A stretch of 64,000 bases of DNA from Streptococcus ruminantium (GCF_003609975.1 NZ_AP018400.1:508501-572500); one strand, 5' to 3'; shown: positions 27,018-37,913, counted from the first letter of the stretch. The notes: a model not told the origin generated them from the letters alone. A program made the numbers and translations.

Positions 27018-27842
27018 ATGAATACATTTCAGCTACACTTAAAGCAGATGAACGATTTGCAACGAAAATTAAATAAGGAAAACAAGGCTTATATGAAGCG
27101 CCTTCGTACCTATATGACTCTGGCCTCTGGTTTTTACAATCAGGAGGAAAGAACCGTAAGGTTGCTGCTATCTATTTATCAAGATGTTTTGGAGGCACAG
27201 AAGGATGGTCAGTCGGCTGAAGATTTTCTTGGTAAGGATAGTCAGCAAATGGCAGATCAACTTCTGTCTGATTTACCTCCGTTGCGTTGGTATTATGGTT
27301 TGAGGTTAACAGGGAGTATTGCCTTGGTCTATATCGGTTGGCTGTTTCTAGGAACCTTTAGTTGTACGGGATATATGAAATTGGAATGGCGCTCCTTACT
27401 TTGTGATCTTCTCATCGGCTTCATGTTGCCAAGTTCTGCCTTTTTTATCCTAAAGAATCTCGTCTATGAGCCGTCTAAGGCCAAGGCGAGATTTGTGATA
27501 GGAATCTGGAGCATCTTAGTTCTTGGAATAATCGGTCTGCGGATATGGCTAAGTCGCCAGTTTTATGAGTTCATCCGTCTGCCATTTTGGGTTTCTGTTC
27601 TTATTTTGGTTGGGATTGCCGCAGGAATCTGGTACTATCGAAAGAAAACTTCTATTATTCATGTGTTTATGCCTTCTTACATTCTTACAGTGTTGAGTGG
27701 CTTTAGTCAGATTGTAGCTACACATTTCGGCTATGGGGAACGAGATTGGACAGGTTGGTTGCCTTTGGGCTTTATCAGTCTAGCTCTAATTTCCTCTCTT
27801 CTAGGTGCACTTTATATGTTGAAAAAAGATGAATTGAGCTAA
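27018..27842 (+). CDS. PadR-associated membrane protein, paralog 2
   Basis: A 274-residue paralog of the preceding protein, starting 1 base after its stop. The helical N-terminal domain repeats the motif 'SIYQDVLEAQKDGQSAEDFL' and 'GKDSQQMADQLLSDLPP', followed by about six membrane helices. No catalytic motif is visible. Side-by-side expression with slightly different membrane domains suggests a hetero-oligomer or two related sensors; this is inference. A terminator follows after 19 bases. Confidence 0.75.
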   Translation: MNTFQLHLKQMNDLQRKLNKENKAYMKRLRTYMTLASGFYNQEERTVRLLLSIYQDVLEAQKDGQSAEDFLGKDSQQMADQLLSDLPPLRWYYGLRLTGSIALVYIGWLFLGTFSCTGYMKLEWRSLLCDLLIGFMLPSSAFFILKNLVYEPSKAKARFVIGIWSILVLGIIGLRIWLSRQFYEFIRLPFWVSVLILVGIAAGIWYYRKKTSIIHVFMPSYILTVLSGFSQIVATHFGYGERDWTGWLPLGFISLALISSLLGALYMLKKDELS

Positions 27843-27860
27843 ACAAATTTGCAAGGATGG

Positions 27861-27897
27861 TGATAGACTAGCTTTTTGAGTGGTCTATCATTTTTTG
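27861..27897 (+). terminator. Intrinsic terminator of the PadR cluster
   Basis: TGATAGAC and GTCTATCA arms followed by TTTTTT. Confidence 0.85.
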
Positions 27898-27904
27898 GTA
27901 TAAT
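27896..27904 (+). promoter_or_regulatory. Extended -10 promoter before the dimer glycosylase
   Basis: TG-G-TATAAT immediately follows the previous terminator. AAAGGAG (27910-27916) lies downstream and precedes a 12-codon frame at 27928 rather than the glycosylase start itself. Confidence 0.55.
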
Positions 27905-28024
27905 AAATAAAGGAGTTTTTTGTTATTATGGAATATGACAGTTACATAAGATTTCCGAATGACTAAGAAAGTCAATAAAGTTGTAGAATTTAGAGTTTGG
28001 AAAAATAGGGGATACATTATAGGT

Positions 28025-28390
28025 ATGAGATTATGGCATGAAGAACTAATAAATAAATTACCACGTCAGCAATTACTAGGACAACATAGAGAATGCGCAG
28101 CCTTGAGAGGAGCTGGATGGGGACGTTTGCACGCAACTGTTAACTATGTTTTTGAATATTCTCCCTATAAGTTGTACCAATATCATTGCCTGATTCTTGC
28201 GGAAATGGAGCATCGGGGATATAAACCGGATGAAAAATGGAAAAATCCTTTGTATAGAGGAAAAGTTGTTTCTGAATATGAAAAACTATCTGAAGAGGTC
28301 ATTACACACCCTATTTACCCCGAACACAACGAGGAGTATCTGGAAGAATGTTTGGATAATTTAAAAGCCAAAAATATACATCTGTCCTAA
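28025..28390 (+). CDS. Pyrimidine dimer DNA glycosylase family protein (TIGR02328-like)
   Basis: A 121-residue protein that matches the TIGR02328/Pyr_excise family related to T4 endonuclease V. The N-terminal 'MRLWHEELINKLPRQQLLGQ' and 'HRECAALRGAGWGR', then 'HATVNYVFEYSPYKLYQYH', are characteristic. The family is predicted to cut DNA at UV-induced pyrimidine dimers, but activity for this branch is inferred. M-R-L-W-H at 28025 is the family start. The same frame is open back to 27959 without matching relatives, and a separate 12-codon ORF at 27928-27966 carries the better ribosome site, so the leader is unusual. Confidence 0.8.
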   Translation: MRLWHEELINKLPRQQLLGQHRECAALRGAGWGRLHATVNYVFEYSPYKLYQYHCLILAEMEHRGYKPDEKWKNPLYRGKVVSEYEKLSEEVITHPIYPEHNEEYLEECLDNLKAKNIHLS

Positions 28391-28551
28391 TTATACTTGG
28401 GTTAGAAAGCCAAGAAGGTACGATGGGATATATCAAAAAAGAGGGCATTTCCTATTGAAAATATTGTAAGTCCATAACGATAGCAACAACTCATTATAAG
28501 GTTCAAGAAACCTTCTTAAATCAACGTTTATAGGCAATAAAGGAGAAAATC

Positions 28552-28780
28552 ATGACATTTGAAGAGATTTTACCGGGTTTAAAGGCAAAAAAGAAATATG
28601 TACGTACTGGATGGGGTGGAGCAGAGAACTATGTCCAACTCTTTGACACTATTGAAGTTGATGGTCAAAAACTAGTGGCCACACCCTATTTTCTTATCAA
28701 TGTAACAGGTGAAGGCGAGGGATTTTCTATGTGGAGTCCGACACCTTGTGATGTGCTAGCAACTGACTGGGTAGAAGTTC

Positions 28781-28788
<8 letters not shown>
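28552..28788 (+). CDS. DUF2829 (Tad2-like) domain protein
   Basis: A 78-residue protein of the DUF2829 family (PF11195). The pattern 'FEEILPGLKAKKKYVRTGWG', then 'YVQLFDTIEVDG', 'PYFLINVTGEG' and 'WSPTPCDVLATDWVEV' is typical. Phage members of this fold, called Tad2, block Thoeris immunity by binding its cyclic nucleotide signal. Chromosomal streptococcal members have no assigned role that I know of. It overlaps the SDR gene by 8 bases and has AAAGGAG before ATG. The DUF2829-SDR-glmU order appears conserved in streptococci, which argues for a housekeeping use. Confidence 0.85.
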
Positions 28789-31040
<2,252 letters not shown>

Positions 31041-31048
31041 GTAGCTAT

Positions 31049-31594
31049 ATGAAATTTGAAGAAAAAACCATTAATCGGAAAGAGATTTTCAAGGGACATA
31101 TCTTTGATGTCGTAGTTGATGATGTCCAATTACCAGATGGTAAAACTGGTAAGCGGGAATTGGTTTTCCATAAGGGAGCAGTTTGTGTTTTAGCTTTGAC
31201 ATCAGATGGTAAGATGATTTTAGTTAAACAATACCGTAAGGCAATTGAGCGTACCATCTACGAAATTCCAGCCGGTAAGTTGGAACTGGGAGAAGAGGAT
31301 ACATTGGAAGATGCAGCTCTGCGCGAATTGGAAGAGGAAACTGGGTACAGCAGTGATAAACTAACCTTACTGGCAGATTTTTATTCGGCCATTGGTTTTT
31401 GTAATGAGCGTATCCGTCTCTACCTAGCTGACAATCTGATAAAGGTTGAGAACCCTCGTCCTATGGATGAAGACGAGGTTATTGAACTCTACGAGGTAAC
31501 CTTGGAAGAAGCCTTGAGTTTAGTAGCAAGTGGAGATATTTGTGATGCCAAGACTATTATGGCTGTTCAATATTTACAACTCATGAGAAAGTAG
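31049..31594 (+). CDS. NUDIX hydrolase (ADP-ribose pyrophosphatase type)
   Basis: A 181-residue NUDIX enzyme. The NUDIX box is complete: G, then E five residues on, then 'LRELEEETGY' (about residues 75-98). The surrounding 'VKQYRKAIERTIYEIPAGKL' and 'YSAIGFCNERIRLYLA' match the ADP-ribose pyrophosphatase branch. It should hydrolyse ADP-ribose or related nucleotide sugars. It lies 8 bases after glmU in a compact operon. Confidence 0.92.
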   Translation: MKFEEKTINRKEIFKGHIFDVVVDDVQLPDGKTGKRELVFHKGAVCVLALTSDGKMILVKQYRKAIERTIYEIPAGKLELGEEDTLEDAALRELEEETGYSSDKLTLLADFYSAIGFCNERIRLYLADNLIKVENPRPMDEDEVIELYEVTLEEALSLVASGDICDAKTIMAVQYLQLMRK

Positions 31595-31602
31595 GTTAAA
31601 GC

Positions 31603-31920
31603 ATGGGGAAGCCCTTGTTAACAGATGATATTTTAGAGAAAGTGAAAAAGAAGCAGTATTCTGATGGATTTATGTTTGGGCATTACCGTCCCAATCAAGA
31701 CGTCCCAATGGATGACTCTGTATTTGAACCCTATCTCGAAGAGGATTATCAGGGTTATGAGGAAGGGCAGACTATCCGTATTCCAGTCACCCCCACGGTG
31801 GTAAAAAGTCGCCGTATCGAAACCATCAAACGCGAAGAATTTCGTAGTAAGGTCAATAAAATCCTCTTTTGGGTTATACTCTTGCTGATTGTATTTATTT
31901 TGGCAGTATTATTTATTTAG
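31603..31920 (+). CDS. macP: MacP-like midcell-anchored activator of PBP2a
   Basis: A 105-residue single-pass membrane protein. A cytoplasmic N-terminus beginning 'MGKPLLTDD' is followed by a basic segment 'VKSRRIETIKREEFRSKVNK' and one C-terminal helix (about 85-105). This plan and its position between the NUDIX gene and mtnN match pneumococcal MacP, which anchors at midcell and is needed for PBP2a activity. Threonines in the N-terminal region could be kinase targets. The assignment rests on synteny and architecture. Confidence 0.8.
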   Translation: MGKPLLTDDILEKVKKKQYSDGFMFGHYRPNQDVPMDDSVFEPYLEEDYQGYEEGQTIRIPVTPTVVKSRRIETIKREEFRSKVNKILFWVILLLIVFILAVLFI

Positions 31921-31928
31921 GAGAGAAG

Positions 31929-32618
31929 ATGAAGTTTGGAATAATCGCAGCCATGCCTCAAGAATTGAAGATTTTACTTGACCATCTTCAAGAGGGAATT
32001 GAGACTGAAGTTTTAGGTCGGACCTACTATCAGGGACGTATCGGTCAACACGAGGTTGTTCTTGTTCAATCAGGGATTGGGAAGGTCATGTCCGCCATGT
32101 CTGTCGCAATTTTGGTCGATCGTTTTGCGGTAGATATCATCGTCAATACAGGTTCGGCAGGTGCAGTCGCTGAGGGCATTGCTGTTGGAGATGTTGTTGT
32201 GGCAGACCAATTAGCTTACCACGATGTCGATGTGACAGCCTTTGGTTATGCCTATGGACAAATGGCGGGGCAGGAATTGTATTTTCCGGCAGATCAAACC
32301 TTGTTGAAGCAACTAAGATCCGTATTGGAAGAGCAGGAAATGGCTAGTCATGTAGGTCTGATTGTGACAGGTGATAGCTTTATAGCAGGTCAGGACAAGA
32401 TTGCAATCATCAAGGAACACTTTCCAGAGGTTCTTGCTGTGGAAATGGAAGGAGCAGCGATTGCTCAAGCCGCTATCAATGCAGGCAAACCATTCTTAGT
32501 CATCCGAGCCATGAGCGATACTGCCCAAGGAGATGCTAATATAACGTTTGATGAGTTCATCATTCAAGCAGGTAAACGTTCGGCACAGATCCTAATCTCC
32601 TTTTTAGACCAAATTTAG
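31929..32618 (+). CDS. mtnN: 5'-methylthioadenosine/S-adenosylhomocysteine nucleosidase
   Basis: A 229-residue nucleosidase (Pfs/MtnN) that cleaves adenine from SAH and MTA, feeding methyl-cycle recycling and the LuxS route to AI-2. 'FGIIAAMPQELKIL' opens the protein, 'NTGSAGAVAEG' forms the ribose/base site, and 'AVEMEGAAIAQ' and 'RAMSDTAQGDA' contain the catalytic Glu and Asp. ATG 31929 has AGGAGAGAAG before it; the frame upstream overlaps macP and is not used. Confidence 0.95.
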   Translation: MKFGIIAAMPQELKILLDHLQEGIETEVLGRTYYQGRIGQHEVVLVQSGIGKVMSAMSVAILVDRFAVDIIVNTGSAGAVAEGIAVGDVVVADQLAYHDVDVTAFGYAYGQMAGQELYFPADQTLLKQLRSVLEEQEMASHVGLIVTGDSFIAGQDKIAIIKEHFPEVLAVEMEGAAIAQAAINAGKPFLVIRAMSDTAQGDANITFDEFIIQAGKRSAQILISFLDQI

Positions 32619-32670
32619 AGCGATGTCAGAATACAATGATAAAAAGCGAACAACTATGGCTTTCTAATAT

Positions 32671-32735
32671 ACTCCCTTTATAGTGGACAGTGAATAGATC
32701 AAACTATTTCACCAGAAACGATGAGGGGAGTTTTT
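32671..32735 (+). other. Nested hairpin element after mtnN
   Basis: An outer stem ACTCCC (32671) with GGGAGT (32726) followed by TTTTCC encloses an inner stem GTGAATAG (32690) with CTATTTCAC (32704). It may be the operon terminator in an unusual form. AAAAAGCGAACA just before it (32641) matches one arm of the palindromic element at 19313. Confidence 0.45.
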
Positions 32736-32737
32736 CC

Positions 32738-32821
32738 ATGCTTAAAAGAAGTCTCAAAACTGCTGGAGAAAAGTTAAAGGGCCTCATCCCTCTTGGAGTG
32801 AGGAGCAAGGCCACGATTTAA
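32738..32821 (+). other. 27-codon ORF for a basic peptide
   Basis: GAGGGGAG lies 7 bases before an ATG encoding a 27-residue peptide that begins MLKRSLKTAGEKLKG and has a net charge of about +6. It follows the nested hairpin. It may be chance or an uncharacterised small peptide; I recognise no family. Confidence 0.25.
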
Positions 32822-32858
32822 ATTTTTTAGTTTCTAATTTCTTACTACTTTATATAAG

Positions 32859-33671
32859 TTACTCTTTAATTGTTTGTTTGAAAATATTCTCTTTCCTTTC
32901 CTTGTCAATAGCCAAAAAGTATGCATAAATAACATCTAGCATAATGAGGAGAGGAATTTGTGGAGAAATTCGGTTGCCATAGTTCAGATGCCTGACAGAA
33001 GCAACAGGGATGATTTGATCAAAGGGGGGATGGGAAAAGCATCTGGTAGTTAGCAGGGCTGTTGGGATGCCTTTTTGAGTAGCTAAATGTAAGTGTTCCA
33101 TGACTTCTTCTGTTTGCCCGGATAAGGAAAGTCCAATGACCAAACAAGTTGCGTCCAAAATATTCGTTGTCCAAATGAGATTGTTTTTGTCCGTGATAGC
33201 ATCGCATACCACACCTAAACGCATAAACCGAGATTTGATTTCTATGGCAACCAGCCCAGAACTTCCGATGCCGTAGAAGTACACTCTTTTGCTGGCATCT
33301 ATTAGCTTAGCGATTTCCTCAAGTTTCTCCTCATCCACTAAATTATTGGTTGAAGTTAGGATTTCTTCATAATCAACGAGAACCTTCTTTGTTAGGCTAC
33401 GCTGTAATTTTTCAAAATGTTTTTCTAGATATTGCTGGTTATTTTGAAAAGCAAAGACAAATTCTCGATAGCCAGAAAAACCACATTTTTTAGCGAAACG
33501 AGTAAGAGCAGATGGGGAAATGTGGAGATTTTTTATCGTAGTTTCCAAGCTTAGATCGGCCGTCGCAGGATCCAGTTGCGTGAAATAGCTACCGATATGT
33601 TTTTCGAGCCGTGTCATCTGATCCAGATGTGACTCAATAATTGCGGTGATGTGTTTTGGTGTTTGCAACAT
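32859..33671 (-). CDS. MurR/RpiR family transcriptional regulator
   Basis: A 270-residue regulator with an N-terminal HTH_6 domain ('LHISPSALTRFAKKCGFSGY', about 49-68, is the recognition region) and a C-terminal SIS domain (about 105-240; 'YFYGIGSSGLVAIEIKSRFM' and 'IGLSLSGQTEEV') that binds phosphosugars. Family members control sugar or amino-sugar use. No sugar catabolic genes adjoin it, so its targets are elsewhere. It is a single minus-strand gene divergent from ybeY. Confidence 0.9.
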   Translation of the reverse strand: MLQTPKHITAIIESHLDQMTRLEKHIGSYFTQLDPATADLSLETTIKNLHISPSALTRFAKKCGFSGYREFVFAFQNNQQYLEKHFEKLQRSLTKKVLVDYEEILTSTNNLVDEEKLEEIAKLIDASKRVYFYGIGSSGLVAIEIKSRFMRLGVVCDAITDKNNLIWTTNILDATCLVIGLSLSGQTEEVMEHLHLATQKGIPTALLTTRCFSHPPFDQIIPVASVRHLNYGNRISPQIPLLIMLDVIYAYFLAIDKERKENIFKQTIKE

Positions 33672-33703
33672 ATTCGATTCCTTTAATAGGATGGTTTAAG
33701 GAT

Positions 33704-33712
33704 ATTATATCA
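33704..33712 (-). promoter_or_regulatory. Extended -10 promoter of the RpiR regulator gene
   Basis: Minus strand TG-A-TATAAT, 33 bases before the start codon. Confidence 0.6.
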
Positions 33713-33739
33713 CTAAAACCTCCTCATGGATAGGATTTA

Positions 33740-33748
33740 TGATATAAT
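33740..33748 (+). promoter_or_regulatory. Extended -10 promoter of ybeY
   Basis: TG-A-TATAAT, about 25 bases before ATG. It is divergent from the RpiR promoter; the two -10 elements are about 27 bases apart, so the -35 regions overlap. Confidence 0.6.
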
Positions 33749-33773
33749 GGAGTCGTAAAAGGAACGTGAGACG

Positions 33774-34271
33774 ATGTATATTGAAATGATTGATGAAACA
33801 GGGCAGGTTTCTGCTCAAATGCAAGAGCAAATTACGGATTTGCTCCAGTTTGCGGCCGAAAAAATTGGCAAGCAGAATAAGGAAATGGCTGTGACTTTTG
33901 TTGATAATGCCCGTGTCCACGAGGTGAATCTCAAGTATAGGGGGATTGATCGTCCCACTGATGTCGTCAGTCTGGAGTACAAGCCTGAATCTTTGATTGT
34001 ATTTAACGAAGAAGATTTATTGGATAATCCTGAGTTGGCAGAGATGATGGAAGACTTTGATGCTTATATCGGTGAATTGTATATCTCCATTGATAAGGCA
34101 CGGGAACAGTCAGAAGATTACGGTCATAGTTATGAGCGTGAAATGGGCTTTTTGGCTGTTCATGGTTTTCTACATATCAATGGCTACGATCATTATACGC
34201 CGGAAGAAGAGGCGGAAATGTTTGGTTTACAAGAAGAAATTTTGACTGCTTATGGACTTACACGAGAATAA
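33774..34271 (+). CDS. ybeY: Endoribonuclease YbeY
   Basis: A 165-residue zinc metalloprotein needed for rRNA maturation and ribosome quality control. The metal motif HxxxHxxxxxH is in '[11 protein letters not shown]' (about residues 129-139), and '[14 protein letters not shown]' is typical. It overlaps dgkA by 20 bases, and era follows, the common ybeY-dgkA-era arrangement. Confidence 0.95.
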   Translation: MYIEMIDETGQVSAQMQEQITDLLQFAAEKIGKQNKEMAVTFVDNARVHEVNLKYRGIDRPTDVVSLEYKPESLIVFNEEDLLDNPELAEMMEDFDAYIGELYISIDKAREQSEDYGHSYEREMGFLAVHGFLHINGYDHYTPEEEAEMFGLQEEILTAYGLTRE

Positions 34272-34653
34272 TACAAAAAATCGGTGGAAAAACAGGGAAT
34301 TGATTGCTAGTCTTGAGTTTGCGGTAACGGGTTTGTTAACTGCTTTCAAAGAAGAGCGCAATATGAAGAAGCATCTAGTCTCGGCCATCCTTGTGGTGCT
34401 GGCAGGGGTTGTTTTTCAAGTAACGGTAACGGAGTGGCTCTTTTTATTACTTAGCATCAGTTTGGTGATCGCTTTTGAAATTGTCAATTCAGCTATTGAA
34501 AATGTGGTGGATTTGGCATCGGGTTATCATTTTTCCATGCTGGCTAAAAATGCTAAAGATATGGCAGCAGGGGCGGTTCTATTTATCTCAGGTTTTGCTC
34601 TTTTAACAGGGCTTATTATCTTCTTGCCTAAGATTTGGAACCTTATTTTTTAG
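34252..34653 (+). CDS. dgkA: Diacylglycerol/undecaprenol kinase
   Basis: A 133-residue membrane kinase of the Gram-positive DgkA type, which mainly phosphorylates undecaprenol. The signature '[15 protein letters not shown]' (about 80-94) holds the catalytic Glu, and three membrane helices are seen. A basic N-terminus precedes '[20 protein letters not shown]'. The gene begins inside ybeY, so translation is coupled. Confidence 0.93.
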   Translation: MDLHENNTKNRWKNRELIASLEFAVTGLLTAFKEERNMKKHLVSAILVVLAGVVFQVTVTEWLFLLLSISLVIAFEIVNSAIENVVDLASGYHFSMLAKNAKDMAAGAVLFISGFALLTGLIIFLPKIWNLIF

Positions 34654-34671
34654 AACTTTTAAGGAGAATAC

Positions 34672-35571
34672 ATGACATTTCGGTCAGGTTTTGTGGCGAT
34701 TTTAGGTCGTCCAAATGTAGGGAAGTCGACCTTCCTAAACTATGTGATGGGGCAAAAAATTGCCATTATGAGCGATAAAGCTCAGACAACTCGGAATAAG
34801 ATTATGGGGATCTATACAACCGATGAGGAGCAGATTGTTTTCATTGATACGCCGGGCATTCACAAGCCCAAGACAGCCTTGGGCGATTTCATGGTGGAAT
34901 CTGCCTACAGCACTCTGCGTGAGGTGGATACGGTCCTCTTTATGGTGCCAGCTGATGAAAAGCGAGGCAAAGGTGATGATATGATTATGGAGCGACTCAA
35001 ACAAGCAAACGTTCCAGTCATTTTGGTGGTCAACAAGATTGATAAAGTACACCCAGACCAGCTTCTAGAGCAGATTGAGGACTTTCGTCATCAGATGGAT
35101 TTCAAGGAGATTGTGCCAATCTCTGCGACTCAGGGCAACAATGTTAACCGTCTCATGGAGATTCTCAAGGAAAATCTAGACGAAGGGTTCCAGTATTTCC
35201 CAGCAGATCAAATCACAGACCATCCGGAGCGTTTCTTAGTATCTGAGATGATTCGAGAAAAGGTTCTGCATCTGACCCGTGAAGAGATTCCGCATTCAGT
35301 AGCGGTGGTGATTGAGTCTATGAAACGTGATGAGTTTACAGACAAGGTACATATTCGAGCGACTATCATGGTGGAGCGTGATAGTCAAAAGGGCATTATC
35401 ATCGGTAAGCAAGGTGCTATGCTCAAGAAGATTGGCTCTATGGCTCGTCGTGACATCGAACTGATGCTAGGTGATAAGGTCTTTTTGGAAACCTGGGTCA
35501 AGGTCAAAAAAAACTGGCGTGATAAGAAGTTAGATCTGGCCGACTTTGGCTATAATGAGAAGGAGTATTAA
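34672..35571 (+). CDS. era: GTPase Era
   Basis: A 299-residue GTPase that binds 16S rRNA and supports 30S maturation. G1 is 'GRPNVGKS' (about 11-18), G3 'DTPGIH', G4 'NKID' and G5 'ISAT'. The C-terminal KH domain has '[19 protein letters not shown]'. AAGGAG precedes the start. It is last in ybeY-dgkA-era. Confidence 0.97.
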   Translation: MTFRSGFVAILGRPNVGKSTFLNYVMGQKIAIMSDKAQTTRNKIMGIYTTDEEQIVFIDTPGIHKPKTALGDFMVESAYSTLREVDTVLFMVPADEKRGKGDDMIMERLKQANVPVILVVNKIDKVHPDQLLEQIEDFRHQMDFKEIVPISATQGNNVNRLMEILKENLDEGFQYFPADQITDHPERFLVSEMIREKVLHLTREEIPHSVAVVIESMKRDEFTDKVHIRATIMVERDSQKGIIIGKQGAMLKKIGSMARRDIELMLGDKVFLETWVKVKKNWRDKKLDLADFGYNEKEY

Positions 35572-35781
35572 GAGGAATACGAGAGCTAGGTTCTGATACT
35601 GAGTTGCCTAAGGACTTTTTATAGGAATTTTTGTAAATTTGAGTAGTTTTTTTAAAGGCATCAGCTTTAGCGAATCAAACTCGATCCAAGTCATCGAAAA
35701 CTTCTATTTTACTTAAATTTAATAGGAATCTATATTCGTCAGGGAAGCCGCAAGGTTTTTACTGCGTTGTGGGGGGAATTG

Positions 35782-36222
35782 ATGATAAAACCTGTGACGA
35801 AAGAAGATGTTTGCATATGGAGTAGCTTTGCAAGTCAGGTATGGCAGAAAAAAGAAATAAACTTACTAGAGCAGTTCAGGGCTGGCGCCTTTCCAAATGA
35901 GTTTCTCTATTATGATGGGGAGAAAAAAGCCATAGCTTGGGTTAGTTTATCACTTCGTTCAGAATACGTTGAAGGGTGTTGTTCTAGTCCTGTTGCCTAT
36001 CTGGAGGGAATTTGGGTTCGTCCGGATTATCGCCAACGAGGTATTGCTGGTCAATTGCTGATTTTTGCGGAAAAATGGGCACGAACGATGGGGGCAAGCC
36101 AGCTTGCTTCTGATGCGGATATTGATAATGTAATCAGTCAGGCTTTTCATATAAAAAACGGTTTTAAAGAAGTTAGCCGTACCGTTCACTATGTTCGAAA
36201 TTTGGTAGTAGACAAAGAATAG
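35782..36222 (+). CDS. GNAT acetyltransferase resembling AAC(6')-I enzymes
   Basis: A 146-residue GNAT protein. The acetyl-CoA motif is in 'VRPDYRQRGIAGQLLIFAEK', preceded by 'YLEGIWV'. The features 'SEYVEGCCSSPVAYLEG' and 'LASDADIDNVISQAFHIKNG' parallel the aminoglycoside 6'-N-acetyltransferase type I subfamily, where the same blocks occur in order. Chromosomal homologs may be silent or act on other substrates, so resistance is not implied. ATG 35782 has GGGGGGAA close before it. It stands alone between era and a terminator. Confidence 0.75.
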   Translation: MIKPVTKEDVCIWSSFASQVWQKKEINLLEQFRAGAFPNEFLYYDGEKKAIAWVSLSLRSEYVEGCCSSPVAYLEGIWVRPDYRQRGIAGQLLIFAEKWARTMGASQLASDADIDNVISQAFHIKNGFKEVSRTVHYVRNLVVDKE

Positions 36223-36293
36223 CGGGGCTTGCTTTTCTGGCAAAATCAGATTAAGTAGTCAGTGTTGAACATGCCTACGACTCTTTGAAAAGG

Positions 36294-36348
36294 GGTGACC
36301 ATTACCTTAGGTACTTTTTCACTGTCGGTAGGGTTACCATTTTTCTTT
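36294..36348 (+). terminator. Probable terminator after the GNAT gene
   Basis: GGTGACC (36294) pairs with GGTTACC (36332), with one G-T wobble, and ATTTTTCTTTT follows. The loop is long. Confidence 0.4.
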
Positions 36349-36390
36349 TATCTTGTAATTTTACTTAGAAAGGTAGAGTGTTTGCGTGCT

Positions 36391-36492
36391 GGAACCCGAG
36401 CTAAAAGCTCGGAAAATAGACAGAGCTCTTCGTGTGTGAAGCACCGAGTGTTGCTCTCCTGATTTCAGTCGCTTTTTACGCTCTTGGTATCA
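36391..36492. repeat. Dispersed repeat unit abutting mutM
   Basis: It starts GGAACCCGAGCTAAAA and ends TTTTTACGCTCTTGGTATCA, matching the ends of the 25994-26192 family, while the centre differs. The 5' part forms a perfect CCGAGC-TAAAA-GCTCGG hairpin (36396-36412), and an AGAGC/GCTCT stem follows. It ends 4 bases before the TTG start of mutM. Confidence 0.65.
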
Positions 36493-36496
36493 TAAA

Positions 36497-37324
36497 TTGC
36501 CCGAACTTCCTGAAGTTGAGACAGTTCGTCGAGGTTTGAATAGATTGGTTAAGGGGAAGACTATCCAAAAAGTTGAGGTCATTTATGCTCCCATGGTGAA
36601 AACAGGAGTAGATCGTTTTTGTCAAGATTTGGTTGGTCAGGTGATTATAGATGTGCAGCGTCGCGGCAAATATCTTTTGATTTATCTGACAGACTTTGTA
36701 TTGATTTCTCACTTGCGTATGGAAGGCAAGTATAATTTCTTTCAAAAACAGGTGCCGATAAACAAGCACTTTCATGCTTTTTTTACTTTTACTGATGATT
36801 CTACTTTGGTCTATCAGGATGTCCGTAAGTTTGGTACCATGGAATTATTACAGGAAAAGAATTTATCTGCTTATTTCGCTAGTCGAAAAATCGGTCCTGA
36901 ACCAACAGAAGAAGATTTTCATTTAGCAGAATTTACTGCAAAATTAGCCAGATCCAAAAAGTCTATCAAGTCTCATCTCTTGGACCAGTCCTTGGTAGCA
37001 GGCTTGGGAAATATTTATGCTGATGAGGTTTTATTCAGAGCGCAAGTTCATCCTGCTCAAGTCAGTCACAGTCTATCAGCAAATCAGATAACTGCTCTTC
37101 GCCAGGCTACTATTGAGGTATTGCAACTGGGGATTGAAAAAGGTGGATCAACGATCCGAACTTATAAGAATGCCTTGGGGATGGATGGAAGTATGCAGGA
37201 TTATTTACAAGTATATGGAAAGACAGGACAGGCTTGTCCTTGCTGCCAAGAGAAGATCGTTAAAATCCAGTTGGGCGGTCGGGGTACGCATTTCTGTCCT
37301 CGGTGTCAGGTGTTAGATGGTTAG
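36497..37324 (+). CDS. mutM: Formamidopyrimidine-DNA glycosylase
   Basis: A 275-residue enzyme that removes 8-oxoguanine and cuts the DNA strand. The catalytic N-terminus '[13 protein letters not shown]' fixes the start at TTG 36497, since proline must be residue 2. Other signatures are 'HLRMEGKY', 'QDVRKFG' and the C-terminal zinc finger CPCC...CPRC. A TTG start without a visible Shine-Dalgarno sequence is unusual; a repeat element directly upstream seems to have replaced the leader. It overlaps coaE by 8 bases. Confidence 0.95.
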   Translation: MPELPEVETVRRGLNRLVKGKTIQKVEVIYAPMVKTGVDRFCQDLVGQVIIDVQRRGKYLLIYLTDFVLISHLRMEGKYNFFQKQVPINKHFHAFFTFTDDSTLVYQDVRKFGTMELLQEKNLSAYFASRKIGPEPTEEDFHLAEFTAKLARSKKSIKSHLLDQSLVAGLGNIYADEVLFRAQVHPAQVSHSLSANQITALRQATIEVLQLGIEKGGSTIRTYKNALGMDGSMQDYLQVYGKTGQACPCCQEKIVKIQLGGRGTHFCPRCQVLDG

Positions 37325-37913
37325 AGTCATCGGAGTGACAGGCGGTATCGCCTCAGGAAAGTCAACTGTGTCGGCCTATCTGCGAGAAAATGGATACATA
37401 GTTATTGATGCTGATGCGGTGGTGCATGAATTGCAAGCCAAAGGTGGCAAGCTTTATCAGGTCTTACTGGCTGAATTTGGTGAAAAGATCTTATCCGCAG
37501 ATGGAAATATAGACAGAGAAAAATTGGGGCAGGCTGTTTTTGCAGATAGCAGTTTTCGGCTTCGTTTATCTAAGTTGCAGGATCGGATTATTCGTCAGGA
37601 GCTTTTAAAGAGACGAGATGAACTGAAGCAGAAAGAGGAGATAATTTTCATGGATATTCCCCTGCTCTACGAGGCAGATTATAGCGGGGAAGTAGATGAA
37701 ATCTGGCTAGTTTATGTCGATAAAGCGCAGCAATTGGACAGACTCATGAAGCGCAACGGGTTTTCCGTTCAAGATGCGGAACATCGGCTGGCAGCTCAGC
37801 TTTCTTTGGATGAAAAACGAGCGAAAGCTCCGGTGGTTATTGATAATAGTGGAGTAATTGAGAAGACTTTGATGCAGGTTCAAGGTCTTTTGGAGGGGTT
37901 AAAGGATGGATGA
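37317..37913 (+). CDS. coaE: Dephospho-CoA kinase
   Basis: A 198-residue kinase for the last step of coenzyme A synthesis. The P-loop '[12 protein letters not shown]' is at about residues 6-17, and '[14 protein letters not shown]' and '[10 protein letters not shown]' are typical. It overlaps both mutM (8 bases) and the efflux gene (8 bases), so translation of the three is coupled. Confidence 0.95.
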   Translation: MVRVIGVTGGIASGKSTVSAYLRENGYIVIDADAVVHELQAKGGKLYQVLLAEFGEKILSADGNIDREKLGQAVFADSSFRLRLSKLQDRIIRQELLKRRDELKQKEEIIFMDIPLLYEADYSGEVDEIWLVYVDKAQQLDRLMKRNGFSVQDAEHRLAAQLSLDEKRAKAPVVIDNSGVIEKTLMQVQGLLEGLKDG

